From assembly GCA_022606425.2 (NCBI GenBank), contig JAHDVF020001470.1:124001-188000 (forward strand): a DNA stretch of 64,000 bases, read 5' to 3'. The DNA is from Lepidostoma basale. Its lineage: Eukaryota > Arthropoda > Insecta > Trichoptera > Lepidostomatidae. This document shows, piece by piece, positions 31,047 to 42,744 of the stretch. The notes beneath the pieces were generated by a model. It worked only from the letters and a program-made list of their open reading frames with translations. It made no database searches and was not told the origin of the DNA. Positions within the stretch are counted from its first letter, which is position 1. Each line of letters starts with the position of its first letter. The translations under genes were made by a program, and so were the position numbers.

Positions 31047-31480
31047 GTGATTAACTGCTGTCCTGGGCCGCCCGGAACAGCTCTTCCACGTTCCTTAGCC
31101 CCTGTCCACTCTCGGATATTCCTCAGTCAGGAAACCTGCCGTCTCCCAACACCTCGTCAACCCTCAATCTTACCCTCCAAGATCAGATGCAAAATTACGA
31201 CAAAGAATGTTCAGATGCTATGTTTGGTCAGTGCTGTTATACGGGGTGGAGTCATGGACCCTTAGGTCAATATTATGAACGGATTAGAGGCCTTTGAGGC
31301 CATCTCCTGGACTGACATGGTCAGCAACACAAACGTTCTCCATAGAGCCAGAGTTGACAGAGAGTTGCTGACCAACATCAAAGTCCGTAAGGTGTCCTAC
31401 TTGGGCCATGTTCTGAGAGGCGAAAGGTACGAACTGTTGCATACGTTGCATGCTTACAAAAAAGTAATTAATATAAAAAT
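31047..31480 (+). mobile_element. LINE-K RT C-terminal fragment
   Basis: Frame pieces read LLYGVESWTL, MVSNTNVLHRARVDRELLTN and KVRKVSYLGHVLRGERYELL, the same architecture as other LINE tails (YG-E-WTL, LGHVLRG). Frames shift at least twice. A decayed inverted copy lies at 33105-33440. Confidence 0.78.
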
Positions 31481-31499
31481 ACTTTTAAAGCTAGTTATG

Positions 31500-32320
31500 A
31501 AATAATGTACTTCCACTACAATGAATTCGTTTATATGGAAGCACGTCGATTGTTAAACCTTGAATATGGCCGCATTTATTGGATTATGGCGGGTTTATCG
31601 TGTTTGCAGAATCGTATTTTTATTAAAATGTTGTTTGGGCTTAGTTATTCCCGGAAGCGGTACTGCCGATGCCAACATAAAGTCCGAACATTATGATTTA
31701 TCGGCCGGCGCAGCAGGCAAGCGGTCGCTGCTGTAATACAAGGCCCGTGTTATATGGTGATGGACATTTTGTTCCCAACTTGTGCATGCCCGAATAAAAA
31801 TTCCAAATTGAAAATACCGATGAACATTTTTAATATCATCTGATCTTCTGAATCGTCGTATCGTGTAATTAAATGTTTCACACAACTACATAATCACAAA
31901 TGTATTATTGTTACGTTGGCAAGCTTGGTCCGCTCGGTTGGGTTCTGTGTTCACTCTTACCAAACTATTTTCCGAGGTTTCCTTATCTCGCGCCCCCACT
32001 CAATCAAGTCATTGAGCTGCGGCCAACTTTTAGGGGGCTTAAGCCCATTTTTACTGCGCGATAGAGAATACAGGTTATGAACATTTTAAGGTTCATATAT
32101 GTTGAAAAGAATCGTATCATAGTCCTTGTACAAACATTTCTCGAAATTACATTTTCCTTGAAATATTTTATGCCAAGGCGTTATTAAAACATGCGGTGAT
32201 TACCAACATACTCGTATATTGTGATCACTTTTGGTAAGTATTCATATTTGCAACAGAACGATTAATATGTTAACTTATTGAACGCTTAGGCATTAACACT
32301 GTGGAATTCTATAGTAATAT
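31500..32320. other. No gene or repeat recognised
   Basis: A GC-richer run at 31920-32060 (ttggcaagcttggtccgctc...) is unassigned. The scattered short frames have no motif. Confidence 0.35.
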
Positions 32321-32324
32321 AGTT

Positions 32325-32682
32325 GAAAAATGAAAATAACTTTGTTTAATACTCAAAATATTAAGAAAAAAACACGACATGTTTCGGAGGATACCAGGTG
32401 TAAAAATATATAATAAAAACTAAACAATAAAATACTAATACTAAAAACGCATTTGAAATTAGATACAATAATTTAAATTTAAAAATTAACCTGGGCTTTT
32501 TGTTATAAGTACTAATTAATTTTTAAACTTAAATTATTTTATCGAATTTTAAATGCGTTTTTTATATTAGTCTTTCGTTGTTTAGTTTTAATTATATATT
32601 TTTACACCTGAAAATGGAGGTATCCTCCGAAACATGTAGTGCTTTTTAATATTATGTGGATTAAAGTTATTTTCAATTTCCT
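32325..32682. repeat. FB-C foldback element
   Basis: Outer arms tgaaaataactttgtttaat/gattaaagttattttcaatt and inner cgacatgtttcggaggatac/tatcctccgaaacatgtagt, separated by about 200 bp that is itself partly symmetrical. The right arm holds CTGAAAA, T, GGAGG-tat-CCTCC, GAAAC, AT, GTA. Confidence 0.82.
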
Positions 32683-32717
32683 AAGTAGATTAATATGTAT
32701 ATTATAACTTATAATAT

Positions 32718-32935
32718 TGGGTGCCGCGCGAAAGAAGACCAAGAGGCAGACCAAGAAAAATATGGGCAGATTGCGTTGGAGAGGACTGGGAGAAATTAGA
32801 AAGATCTGGAGAGTGGAGAGAGATGGCCAGGAACAAGTGCCAGTGGATGACTGTTGTGGAGGAGGCCAAGTCCCATACTGGGATGAAGAGCCGAGAAAAA
32901 GAAGAAGAAGAATTGCAACATAAAATGAAAAACGA
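32718..32935 (+). mobile_element. LINE-N C-terminal fragment
   Basis: Frame 32721 onward reads PRERRPRGRPRKIWADCVGE, DWEKLERSGEWREMARNKCQ and SREKEEEELQH, a non-LTR C-terminal signature (RGRPRK-W). It ends in an AAG-rich stretch and then directly meets SINE-R. Confidence 0.7.
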
Positions 32936-32946
32936 AGAAACAAATA

Positions 32947-33066
32947 CCGAAGGGGTAGGCAGAAATAATGGATTGCCACACTTTAACCGATGCGGCACTC
33001 CATCCTTCTCTTTTTGTCCCCGCGTGAAACACGGTGTGATGGGTTGCCAACCTCATCGCCACCTTT
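32947..33066 (-). mobile_element. SINE-R 3' part lacking the tail
   Basis: Starts inside the terminal hairpin (ccgaaggggtaggcag) and continues to ggttgccaacctcatcgcca. Confidence 0.75.
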
Positions 33067-33104
33067 TCATGTAATATTCATATAATCTTCCTTTAATCCA
33101 TATA

Positions 33105-33440
33105 ATATTCTTCTTCTTTCGGAGTCGTGTCAGGTCCCCCCAACGTTGGCGATCACTGCAGCAAAGGCATCTCTATCCTGTGTCACTTAAAACAGGTTCT
33201 GAACTCTTGTAATTCCTGTCCACTTTTTAATGTTCCGCAGCCAGGACAGCTCCCTTCTACCAACTACTCGACGTCCCACCAATTTACCCATTAATATCAG
33301 TCGAAGGAGGTGGTATTTTTCTACCCTTAGCACATGACCCAAATTGAGACCATTCTAATTTTCACACTCGACAACAGTTCTCTATTGGCTCTGGCTCTCT
33401 GTAGTACGTCTGCATTACTGACCCTATCGGTCTACACTAC
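33105..33440 (-). mobile_element. LINE-K fragment, decayed
   Basis: Reads in reverse as codons for VSNADVLQRARANRELLSS and a CPGCGTLKS segment, and ends near accgcagcaaaggcatctct. The tail sequence also occurs at 37275 and 53040. Confidence 0.7.
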
Positions 33441-34077
33441 TGACCCTATTCCATATAATACATATTATTATAAATTTTTTTTTTTCGTTATTTACGATGG
33501 ACTTCTAACATGAAATTTCAAATATCAAAATAGTCAATAAAAATCTAGTTTATAGATTTGATCAATGAAGGTCTAGTTTCTCGTCATTTGCGGCTGTTCT
33601 TACAAACGGTATTATTTATGAAAAAAGAACACGTACATAATATACGACATGTAATATTTATACTACTCTTGGTTATTTCTTGGCTCTAATGATATTAAAG
33701 CGAACCCTAGCAACAGTAAAATCTCCATAAAATCTTAACGGTTCTCTCCTAGATAGTAGCCAGCTCTAGGTACTAAAGACGAATGTTAACCAGGCGTCAT
33801 AACATCCAAACTCGATCATAAGCCTGCCTGCGTGGCGCGTACAAATAGCATTCTCCTATATGAGTAATCCCATTTAGTGATAGCTCAGTTCCGTAAAATT
33901 TAACGAAACTTGGAATCTTGATATAGAAGGGTACAGAAGGAAATTCCTGGAGAGACCACACCACGAATGATGAGGTTCTTAGTTGAATCGAAGGAAGGAG
34001 ACAACTTATCAAAACATTTTCAAAGAGGTGAGCTTAATAGATCGGCCACATTATGTGCCATGAGGGTCGTCAGGAAA
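33441..34077. other. No gene or repeat recognised
   Basis: AT-rich with no frame of note. Confidence 0.35.
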
Positions 34078-34255
34078 AAATTGAGAGAGAAAGAGAGAGA
34101 GAGAGGGAGAGAGAGAGGGAGAGAGAGAGAGGGAGAGAGAGAGGGAGAGAGAGAGGGAGAGAGAGAGGGAGAGAGAGAGGCAGAGAGAGAGGCAGAGAGA
34201 GGGAGAGAGAGAGAGGGAGAGAGAGAGTGAGAGGGAGAGAGAGGGAGAGAGAGAG

Positions 34256-34292
<37 letters not shown>

Positions 34293-34448
34293 AAGAGAGA
34301 GGGGAGAGAGAGAGGAAGAGAGAGTAGAGAGAGAGAGAGAGGGAGAGAGAGAGGGAGAGAGAGAGGGAGGGAGAGAGAGAGAGGGAGAGAGAGAGGGAGA
34401 GAGAAAAAGAGAGAGAGACAGAGAGACAGAGAGAGAGAGAGAGAAAAA
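34078..34448 (+). repeat. (GA)-rich polypurine tract, 370 bp
   Basis: Almost uninterrupted purine on the plus strand, with GAGAGAGAGG and related 8-10 bp periodic units. Long charged frames (R/E/G repeats) across it are artefacts. The first bases continue the LINE-K-like end (gtcgtcaggaaaaaattgag). Confidence 0.95.
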
Positions 34449-34471
34449 AGTTGAAAAATTTACTGCCAGTA

Positions 34472-34624
34472 AACTAACTAACTAACCATCACGCCGTCTC
34501 CCCGAAAGGGTAGGCAGAAAGACTGGACTGTCACATTTTAACCGATGTGGCACTCCATCCTTCTCTTTTCGCTCAGCGGGAGACGCGGTGTGATGGGTTG
34601 CGAACCTCATCGCCACTAAATTTA
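34472..34624 (-). mobile_element. SINE-R, 5'-truncated, with 18-bp target duplication
   Basis: Perfect aaaaatttactgccagta repeats at 34454-34471 and 34625-34642 flank the insert. The insert begins with three TAAC units and ends within catcgccac. The clean target duplication shows target-primed retrotransposition despite 5' truncation. Confidence 0.93.
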
Positions 34625-34644
34625 AAAAATTTACTGCCAGTATT

Positions 34645-37150
34645 TCGATTAAAACTAATTTGGCTAGATAGAATTATGATATACAATTATGACTATTTCT
34701 ATCTAGCAAAATTATGCAATTAGATACACTATTCATTTCCCCAAATAACGAAACCACATATTAATTAATTAAGTATAATATAAACAGAATTTTCTGTATT
34801 TCGAATTGAAGCTGGCTGACAAATTAGAAACATGAATGTGAATCCTTAATAGCATCAATTCATGAGTTCCTTTAACACGAAACGCGTGAATATGTGGTTT
34901 TACTGCATTGTTTTTAACAACATTAATGCTGCTCCCTCCTCCCGCCCCACGAGGACGAAGAAGACGGGCGATGTGGTAGTGTGCATTCCTCGCACGTAGA
35001 GCGCCACCGTCTGCTCTGGCGGCGGCCCTACTAAACAATACTTTGCCGCCATTCGAATGTCAAAGTTTTCCACAGCCATATATATTTCTTAACTGCAAGA
35101 ACGCGACACGAAACTACGAAACTGATTCACCGTGTGATTTGATATATTTTTCAAGATGAATTGAATACTTCTTCGGAGCTCCGTCGAATTCGAAATACTT
35201 CTTGCACAAAGCAGGAATTCAATTGCACAACATAGAATTTATATTGTAAATATGCGAATGGGTTTTGAAACGGAATAAAAGACTAGTAGTTTTGAATCAC
35301 GAATCACTTCAAAACTTCTACTCTACTTTTACCCATCGAACAGAATAATAAATATATTGAAAATGTTCTTTTTCGTTACATATTAAAAAAATATATATTC
35401 AGTGATCATGATTGCATTAGTATTATCTATTTTTACCTCCGAAAAGCAGAGAAATGAAAATGTTCTTTATCGTTTATGGCACTTAAACGGATATGGGGAT
35501 AATCGAGTTTTGCTGCGGAAATCAGAATATTAGATCTAGAATCGCATAATTGCATTCAAGTTTGATGTTGCTGGGGTGTGCTCGATTCTCATTATCTCAG
35601 CGAGGCTGCATTTAGAATCCTTTCCATTGGATGGATGGAAATGGCTAAGTGCATATTGATGAAATATACACCACATTTATGATTCATTCATTTTCAGATT
35701 AATTTACAATTACTTTACTTTATTTTTAACTAATGTTTTAGATATTTATTTCTTTTTTATTCTTTCTCTAAAATATGTTATTTATGTATCAATTATGTAT
35801 TTTCTTTTGCTGTTGTATTGCTAAGTGTGTATGGCGGGACATGGAGAGAGAGTAGCGTAGCTTAAATGTGGCCTGGGTCCCCCTTGGTTGCAAATATATA
35901 TAATATATTTTTTAACGTAAGTCCCGCATGGACGGGGGACGGGCCTAGGGAGTGCACGAGTGAAGCTGACGAAAGGCGTCGCTGCGCCTACGAGTATAAC
36001 AGTTTCAAGTAAGCGGAAGGAGCCCTCTATGGCTCGGCCATAATAATGTTTTAGTTAAACAATAATCAGATAATATTTCATATCGTGGATTGAAATTAGT
36101 AAACATACGAGTATTTTTTTAAATTTTGCACTCTTCCACTAGCTTACAGATGTTCAACTCTTGTAGCTGTTCCTCTTAAGTCTGATGGGAACATTGTAAG
36201 AAAGGTGATTTGATGAGTAATCGATTTATGCGGGGCTTGATTTGTGTGGTCCAGAGGATCGATTTTGGGGGCTTGTGGTGGCCGGGGATGTTGTGTCGTA
36301 ATTTGATAGGTCTTTCATTGCAGGATAGGAATGTAAATGGAGTCCGTTTGTAAAAATATTCGGCGCGCTTCTGAATGAATTCATAGTAAAACAGTATAAG
36401 GTTTAAAAAGTGTGTTTTATTTTGACTAGACTTTTTAACAATTATAACAATTAAAATAATCCATTTGTATTGCAATGGTTCAATTAATTTTCAAGCCAAG
36501 ATTATTTCTCTCCTCAACAGTATTTCATTGTACGTTCGGAGTATTTCCTTTTCACTGATCATGTATGCCAAACATTTAAATAAAAATAAGTTCCCCTAAA
36601 GTGTTTCTTTTTTCAACATTTCCTTCAATTGAAGAAAGCTTTTCGCTCTGAATACAACTTGGTAATAAAAAGAAAAATCCAGTGAAAGCAATTGAATTTA
36701 TATGGAGAAATACGTCGGCTGAATTCATTGCCCGAGCAGTAGGCGGTAGATTATATTTTCCTAATCACGATTTGTAAATTGTTTTCACAATTGATTCAAC
36801 TTGAAAAACAGTAAGGAAAATGAGAATAAAGAATGGAATTCACTTTCCGCGGGAGATGGAATAATATTTTGAAACCCATGTTTAATTTCCCTTTTGTGAA
36901 TTACGTTATTGCGTTTTTAATGAAATACAATGGGAATTACGTTCTAGCTAAGCTTTTTTCGATTTCTTACTTTTACATATAATTGATTGCGTTTTTAACT
37001 TCAAGGTATAAATACTTTATTACTTTTAATAATAAAATAGGCATGAGATATTCCAATGGTTACTTTTAAATAATTGTAGATCATTGTGTAGTTTAATAGA
37101 TTATTATTAACCAGAAGATGAAAGCGAGCTGCCGAAACCGGTCCAAGTTA
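34645..37150. other. Longest stretch without recognised repeats (~2.5 kb)
   Basis: Mostly AT-rich, with GC-richer islands at 34935-35030, 35825-36040 and 36220-36300. The largest frame (99 codons, 36176-36475, minus) starts inside low-complexity sequence and has no motif I recognise. I see no splice-consistent exon chain. Confidence 0.45.
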
Positions 37151-37179
37151 AAAATCAAGTGGATATAAACTGAATACAT

Positions 37180-37800
37180 ATTAATGGGTTAAGTGGAGGG
37201 ACGTCCGGGAGTTGGAAGAAGGCAGTTGTCGTGGCTGCGGAACGTAAAATAATAGACAGGAATGACAATAATTCAGAACCTGTTCCAAGTGGCGCAGGAT
37301 AGAGATGCCTTTGCTGCGGTGATCGCCAACCGAAAGAAGAAGACACATTCATCATTAGCCGTCTGTCATAAACTGCTGAACGTAGGCCACTCCCAAAGCA
37401 CGCCACCGCCTCCTATCCATTGCCGCTCCCATCCATCCAAGTCCAGCAATTCTCTTCAGATAGTTGGTTCAGCGGGCAGGGGAACGTACAACTCTGCGGA
37501 ATCCTGTACGTGGTCTCCACTCCAGAACCCGTCTGCCCCATCGACTGTCGACAGATATGGCCACCCCATCGCCATTTCAGCTCGCCCATCCACAGAGCTA
37601 CCTCAGTCACCTTGGTTTGTTGTCGAATAAATTCGTTTCTAAATCTGTCCCTCAAGGTTTTCCAAACATGGATCTTTCAATGGCGGGTTGGGCGACCTTG
37701 AATCTGTAGACTAGACCTTTTGTCAGTGTCCACGTCTCCGCTCCATACGTCATGACTGGCAAGACGCACTGGTTAAAGACTTAAGTCTTGAGGCATTGTG
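37180..37800 (-). mobile_element. LINE-H-like RT C-terminal fragment, decayed
   Basis: Minus-strand peptides in three frames: YGAETWTLTKG then RSMFGKP (from about 37760 down to 37660), then RNEFIRQQTKVTEVALWMGE and LKWRWGGHICRQS in the frame 37655-37413. The sequence continues towards 37350 with a CLRSAVYDRRLMMN frame. A LINE-K tail scrap (gcgcaggatagagatgcctt) is embedded at 37270-37340. Confidence 0.75.
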
Positions 37801-37924
37801 GTATTTTAGTGGTGAGAACATGACGTAATTTTCCAAAGGCCGCCCAACCCAACTGAATTCTTCAGTTGGCCTCAGATACATTACGAACGAATTTTATGTA
37901 GTTTGTTTGGGATATGCGGACTTT

Positions 37925-38067
37925 AACCCATTCAACCAACTCGCCGTTTCCCCGTGGCGTAGGCAGAGAGGACCGCCACACTGTTCTATCCTGGTATAAC
38001 TTTTGCGCATCTTCTACATTCACACATCGTGACATACACGCTCGTTGATTGTTCCTATTTCTTGTTA
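37925..38067 (-). mobile_element. LINE-A (A3) 3' end, short
   Basis: accaactcgccgtttccccg, then gccacactgttctatcctgg and acgctcgttgattgttccta. Confidence 0.75.
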
Positions 38068-38570
38068 ATTAAAATTCTTAATTAAGAATTTCATTAATGT
38101 ATGTGCTTTTCTATTTTTTTTATTACAGAGTAAATGTTTGATTGTGTACAATTTAAAAGTTCCCCAAATAGCTACTCATCGTTCACCTTCCCTTGTAAAC
38201 GTCGGTCCCTTCGAAAGCCCTTGTAAAGTTGATTTTTCTCGTCCCACTCAATTTCTGGGGGTTTCAACGCTCCCCACCGGCCCTTAGCTGAATGTCACGT
38301 GATGTCGGTGAGAGAGCATCCCTTCCATGTTATTTATAACGTATGTAAAGTTTTACCAAGCGCTGTAAAACTGTGGGTTGCGGAGCATTTTTGCTTATAT
38401 AGTGTGTTGTAACTGAACATATATGAATATCATAAATAAAATCCACTGAAAGTTTAAGTTTGAATAGTAATGCGTTTGAATTATTTGACTGGATTAAAAC
38501 GATTTATTATCATTTTTTTCATGTGCAGCACCACGTTGAGGTTAAACACTTTAAATGAATAAATATAAAT
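38068..38570. other. No gene or repeat recognised
   Basis: AT-rich with no frame of note. Confidence 0.35.
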
Positions 38571-38572
38571 GG

Positions 38573-38735
38573 TGTTCTTGTAGTGACATTTATGTATGGA
38601 AGCGAAGCATGGAACTGCCAAAAGAAGGATGAAAGTAGAATAAATCCAGTAGACATGAGACCTTGATGACGATTTCTTCGTTCGGTATTCTATCATATAT
38701 TGTTTTCCAGCACATTCTTTTCATAAACTTGTGAT
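38573..38735. mobile_element. Two opposed LINE-A scraps
   Basis: 38573-38665 (+) encodes TFMYGSEAWNCQKKDESRIN; 38666-38735 reads on the minus strand as the ...KRMCWKTIYDRIPNEEI region. They are joined back to back. Confidence 0.7.
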
Positions 38736-39115
38736 GTGATGTAATTAAGCGCAGGGTTTAAAAAACGCGCTCGCCGGTTTTAGTTTCAACGTACAAGTGG
38801 CGCCGTTCCGCGAACCTGCTGTACACAGGTGTCCCCTGAATTTTTTAATACTCTTATGTGATTAATGTTCGCGTATTTTGAAATAAAAGATTATGTTCCG
38901 AAAAATATAAAATATTAAACAATACACGCGTGTTGTCGAAACACGTATTTTTGTCGGCAGTGTCCCGGTTATCTCGAAATTCGTATTACGCGTTTACCTC
39001 TCCACTCGTTACTAGAATATTATTCATAAGCTGGAGGAAAGTAAAGCGAAGTGGTCCTAGTTCTGTCACATTATAAGATAAAGAAAAACTTACCTAAACA
39101 CAACCCGGTATGTAT
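38736..39115. other. No gene or repeat recognised
   Basis: CpG-richer than average (gtggcgccgttccgcgaacc) but otherwise featureless. Confidence 0.35.
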
Positions 39116-39116
39116 T

Positions 39117-39215
39117 ACGATAGAAAGCTGATATAAGAAAGGAATGTAGAGCGGAACAAGGTATGAACAAAATTATGAAAAGATCGCTGCGTTGGTTCGG
39201 ACATATGCAGCACGT
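39117..39215 (+). mobile_element. LINE-A (A2) internal scrap
   Basis: Codons for ADIRKECRAEQGMNKIMKRS and LRWFGHM only; both ends are missing. Confidence 0.75.
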
Positions 39216-39229
39216 GGAATATTCATATA

Positions 39230-39665
39230 TACATAAGCATCTTCTTCTTTTATTGTAGATATTGTGATCTATTTATGCAGGAAATCAACTTTCTTCTTGT
39301 GATGAAGACGACCAACCTTCTACTCATCTCTTTTGTGGTCGTCCTGTTGGTCGACGGCCCTCTGGAGTCTCACGCATATTAGAATTAGAAATCCTTGCTG
39401 GATCCATCCTCTCAACGTGGTTCCTCTAGAATCGTCTTCTCTGCCTACTTCGTCTCACTTTATCATCAATTTTGAAGGATCTACGAATTTTTTCATTGGA
39501 TATTCTATCTCTAAGGGTTCTCCACACGATAGGTCACAATTTTCTCATTTTTGGTACTCTTAGGAGATGTTTGGTTCTGAGAGTGTCTGCTCTTGTTTCG
39601 ATTCCGTAAGTCATTATGGGCCTGATGCATATTTTATAAATTCTAACTTTGCTTTCCACTAGCAT
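39230..39665 (-). mobile_element. LINE-G fragment
   Basis: Reverse reading gives codons matching MTYGIETRADTLRTKHLLRV, then RDRISNEKIR with frame breaks. It matches the copies at 41440 and 53458. Confidence 0.75.
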
Positions 39666-39734
39666 ATGCTAATTGTTCTAAACAGTGTCCCTCAGGCATC
39701 CGGAGATAACTGCTGCTTTATTAGTCTGTTTTTA

Positions 39735-40258
39735 ACTTTATTATTCAGTTTCGCCGTTCACAATGGAGTTCTGGTCCCATCACTAATGTATGGAAGCAAA
39801 GCATGGAACCGGCAGAAGAAGGATGAAAGCATAATAAATGCGGTAGAGATGAGGTCCCTAAGACGTATGTGTGGTCGAACGATATACGACAGAATCTCAA
39901 ATGCTGATATATGAAAGGAATGTATAGCAGAAGAAGGTATTATGAACAAAATTATGAAAGGATCGCTGCGTTGGTTCGGACATATGGAACGCATGGATGG
40001 AGAAAGAATGGTTAAGAAAGTATACGTTAATGATGTAAATGGGGTACGAAGTCGAGGCAGACCGAGGAAAACATGGCATGACCAAATTTATCAAATTTTA
40101 AAGGTTGGTCATGTTAGATGTCGGAGGAATCGACGTGCGTGTATGACTCGTTGTATGAATGTGGAGGAAGCTAGAGAGGTTTGCCAGGATAGAGTAGTGT
40201 GGCGGTCCATTCTCTCTGCCTACCCCTGCGGGGAAACGGCGTGATGGTTTGTTTGTTT
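39735..40258 (+). mobile_element. LINE-A (A2), best-preserved copy: one in-frame stop
   Basis: A single frame from about 39666 to 40244 carries VHNGVLVPSLMYGSKAWNRQ, RRMCGRTIYDRISNADI, GSLRWFGHMERMDGERMVKK, SRGRPRKTWHDQIYQILKVG and RSILSAYPCGETA. A TGA at 39912-39914 is the only stop, probably from an arginine codon, since other copies have 'NADIKMEC' or 'NADIRKEC' here. It ends with (GTTT)n instead of (GTTA)n. The RT domain is absent through 5' truncation. Confidence 0.92.
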
Positions 40259-40890
40259 GTTATTCATCACATAGTTAAATGAACTTTATGACTCGTTCTA
40301 TGGGTATATCGTCTTCAAGCAGTTTGCAACTGAGAGGGTATCTGGATATTGTTAAACATTTTGTTTTATACGAGTATGTTAGTTATTTAAGCTGATTGAT
40401 GAAAACAATTCTAGGAAGAAAGGAAACATTAAGAATTTCATGTTTGTATGGATTTAAATCGCCCTTACTTTTATAGATTTTACCCCAAGAGGAAGACGTA
40501 TTGAGTTTTCTAAGCTAGTATTATAAGGGTCTTTTATTTGGAAATAAGTGGTCTCTCTTTGTCAAGTGTATTTTCGTGCTGCTTTGATATAATTATTTAT
40601 CTATTTGATATTTTACATCAAGTAAGCCATTTGGTTTGCTGTTCTATCACTAGCAAAATATACGTTTTATTCCATGTTGTCGGTTTACAGATAAAGATAT
40701 ATTTAAATAAAAAAAACTCTTTGTATGCCCAGGAAAACCAATTTCTCGAATAATTAAATGTCTGTTATTAAAATTGAATTGTCAAATTTCGTTATTATTC
40801 ATAAAACAAAGCATTTTAAAATTATTTGTTTATAATAATTGTTGACAAACTAAACGCGTTAAACACTAGAATTTCATAATGGTGAATTTT
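40259..40890. other. No gene or repeat recognised
   Basis: A 71-codon frame at 40538-40753 is AT-driven and has no motif. Confidence 0.35.
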
Positions 40891-40894
40891 TATC

Positions 40895-41000
40895 ATGAAT
40901 TAAAATATTGTTTTTTTCTTTCTTTATTGAGTTTATTATTCTCGATACGTTTCGTAAGCTGTAATACCTCCGTCATCAGGAGTATTTAATTTATTCTTAC
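40895..41000. repeat. FB-F-like arm
   Basis: tattctcgatacgtttcgta, then aatacctccgtcatcaggag. It shares the layout of FB-F, but the mate arm is not clear. Confidence 0.5.
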
Positions 41001-41439
41001 AATTAATTCTGTATCAAGTAGAGTTCGACAAAATGTATAGAAAAACAAAATCCAACAGATTTAATTTTCATTAATTCCTTTCAATCTTCTTGCTCTGAAA
41101 ACAACTATTTTATATAATAAACAATGTAAAATTTGTAACAAGGTTTTTTGTTTTACACAGATTATCTGTAAATAAGAAAAAATAAAATACTTTATCAGCT
41201 TAAATTTTATTATCGATACATCGTAACATGATGTCACGATCCATCAAAAAATATGTATAATACAATTATTTAATTTAAATGTTACTCATCAATATCTTTT
41301 AAAATGATGGATGACATTTAAAGTCGCGAATGGAACCAAATACTTACTAATATATCATTGAAACAGTTAATTAAAAATTCCAGTAAAATGCATATTTATA
41401 TTACAAAAACTATTATTGTATTCTTATTAAAAATACACA

Positions 41440-41838
41440 TATAATCCTTCCTATAATGACATATGGAATAGAAACGAGAGCTGACACCATCAGAACAAAA
41501 AGACTCCTAAGAACCACAGAAATGAAGATTCTCCGATCCGTTGCGGGAACGACACTCCAAGACAGAATAATAAATTCTGAAATAAGAAAGATCTGCAATG
41601 TGGAAGATGTCGTGCGACGGGGAAGACCGAGAAGACGCTACTGGAGAGATCATGTGGAAAGAGCACGTTCTGAAAGATTGATTAATATAGCCGCAAATAA
41701 AGTACCAACAGGAAATCGACCTGCAGGAAGACCACATAAAAGATGGCAAGACAGTTGGACATCTGCATCCCAGGAACAGGCTACGAGAAATAACAGGACA
41801 CAGTCCTAAATAAAGCAGAAGGAGAAGAAGAAGATAAA
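41440..41838 (+). mobile_element. LINE-G RT C-terminal fragment, best copy
   Basis: An uninterrupted 117-codon frame starts MTYGIETRADTIRTKRLLRT, then TEMKILRSVAGTTLQDRIIN and RRGRPRRRYWRDHVERARSE, and ends with the sequence QDSWTSASQEQATRNNRTQS. The tail is (GAA)n. It is intact across this part and so relatively young. Confidence 0.85.
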
Positions 41839-41967
41839 ATCCATTAAAACATAATTACTAATGTAAGGAGGTCTTACTTACATATAATAAAAGGAATGAA
41901 CACAAGGGGAGGGCACGACATAGAAAATTGAATTTTGGAATGGAAAATGAACATACTATATTATATG

Positions 41968-42205
41968 ACGACCTTCGTGGTCAAGTGGTAAGTGCTTTGA
42001 CTACCACCCCGAAGGTCCCGAGTTCGATTCCCGGCGATGGCAATATGATTGTCACACTGTCTTTGGTCTGGTGCTGATTTCAGGTGACAATAAAATGGCG
42101 ATAGATAAGCTACCTATAACGTGTCATGAGAATCAAAAGGATAGCTATACCATTTACATCGATTTGGCTCGCGATGTAATGATGTAAAGAGCGATTCAAC
42201 AAAAT
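41968..42205 (+). mobile_element. SINE-T1 (tail type II)
   Basis: The A-box region tggtcaagtggtaag and B box gagttcgattccc start the element, which shares its body with type I up to catgagaatcaa. The tail is different: ctataccatttacatcgatt, then tggctcgcgatgtaatgatg and a caaaat end. Confidence 0.88.
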
Positions 42206-42240
42206 AATAATAATAATATTATTTTGATTTTATGTATTAA

Positions 42241-42578
42241 CTTACAAACTAACTCACCATCACGCCGTGTCCCCGAAGCGTTAGGAAGAAAGAATGAACC
42301 GCTACACATTTCTATAGTGACATACTTCTTATGATTCCTCAACATTCATACATCGTTTCATGCACGCATGTCGATTTCTTCGACTCCTCACGAGGCCGAC
42401 ACTTGATATTTTTGATTTGATCGTGCTACGATTTCATCGGTCTACCTCTTTTTTTGTTACATTTACATCGTTAATATATTCTTGCTTTATCATTTTTTCT
42501 TCATTAATTCTTTCCATGTGTCCAAACCATCTTATTACCCTTTGAATATTTGAATACCCGTACTGCATTAACTTATTT
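42241..42578 (-). mobile_element. LINE-A, 3' part, interrupted by FB-F
   Basis: ttacaaactaactcaccatc to the gtccaaaccatcttattacc region. It resumes after the FB-F insertion at 42745. Confidence 0.8.
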
Positions 42579-42744
42579 TATTGAATTTGCATTTAAAGCT
42601 TCTTAGTTCATATTGTTCTCCCGATGATGAAGGTGTAAGCTTCCGAAATATGTCGAGAAAAAATAAACTAAAAAGTGGAAAAAACAGTATATTCATAAAA
42701 TATTCGTCATTTCAAACCTCATATAAAGATTTAGACACGCTGTT
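42579..42744. repeat. FB-F element inserted in LINE-A
   Basis: tttaaagcttcttagttcat, then cgatgatgaaggtgtaagct, tccgaaatatgtcgag and aaaaataaactaaaaagtgg. Compared with 17160, only one arm is well kept. Confidence 0.7.

Noticed and set aside
34053..34454. 133-codon and 87-codon R/E/G-rich frames
   Set aside because: They are translations of the GA tract and have no independent evidence of coding.
36176..36475. 99-codon minus frame
   Set aside because: Low-complexity start, no recognisable family, and no neighbouring exon-like sequence.
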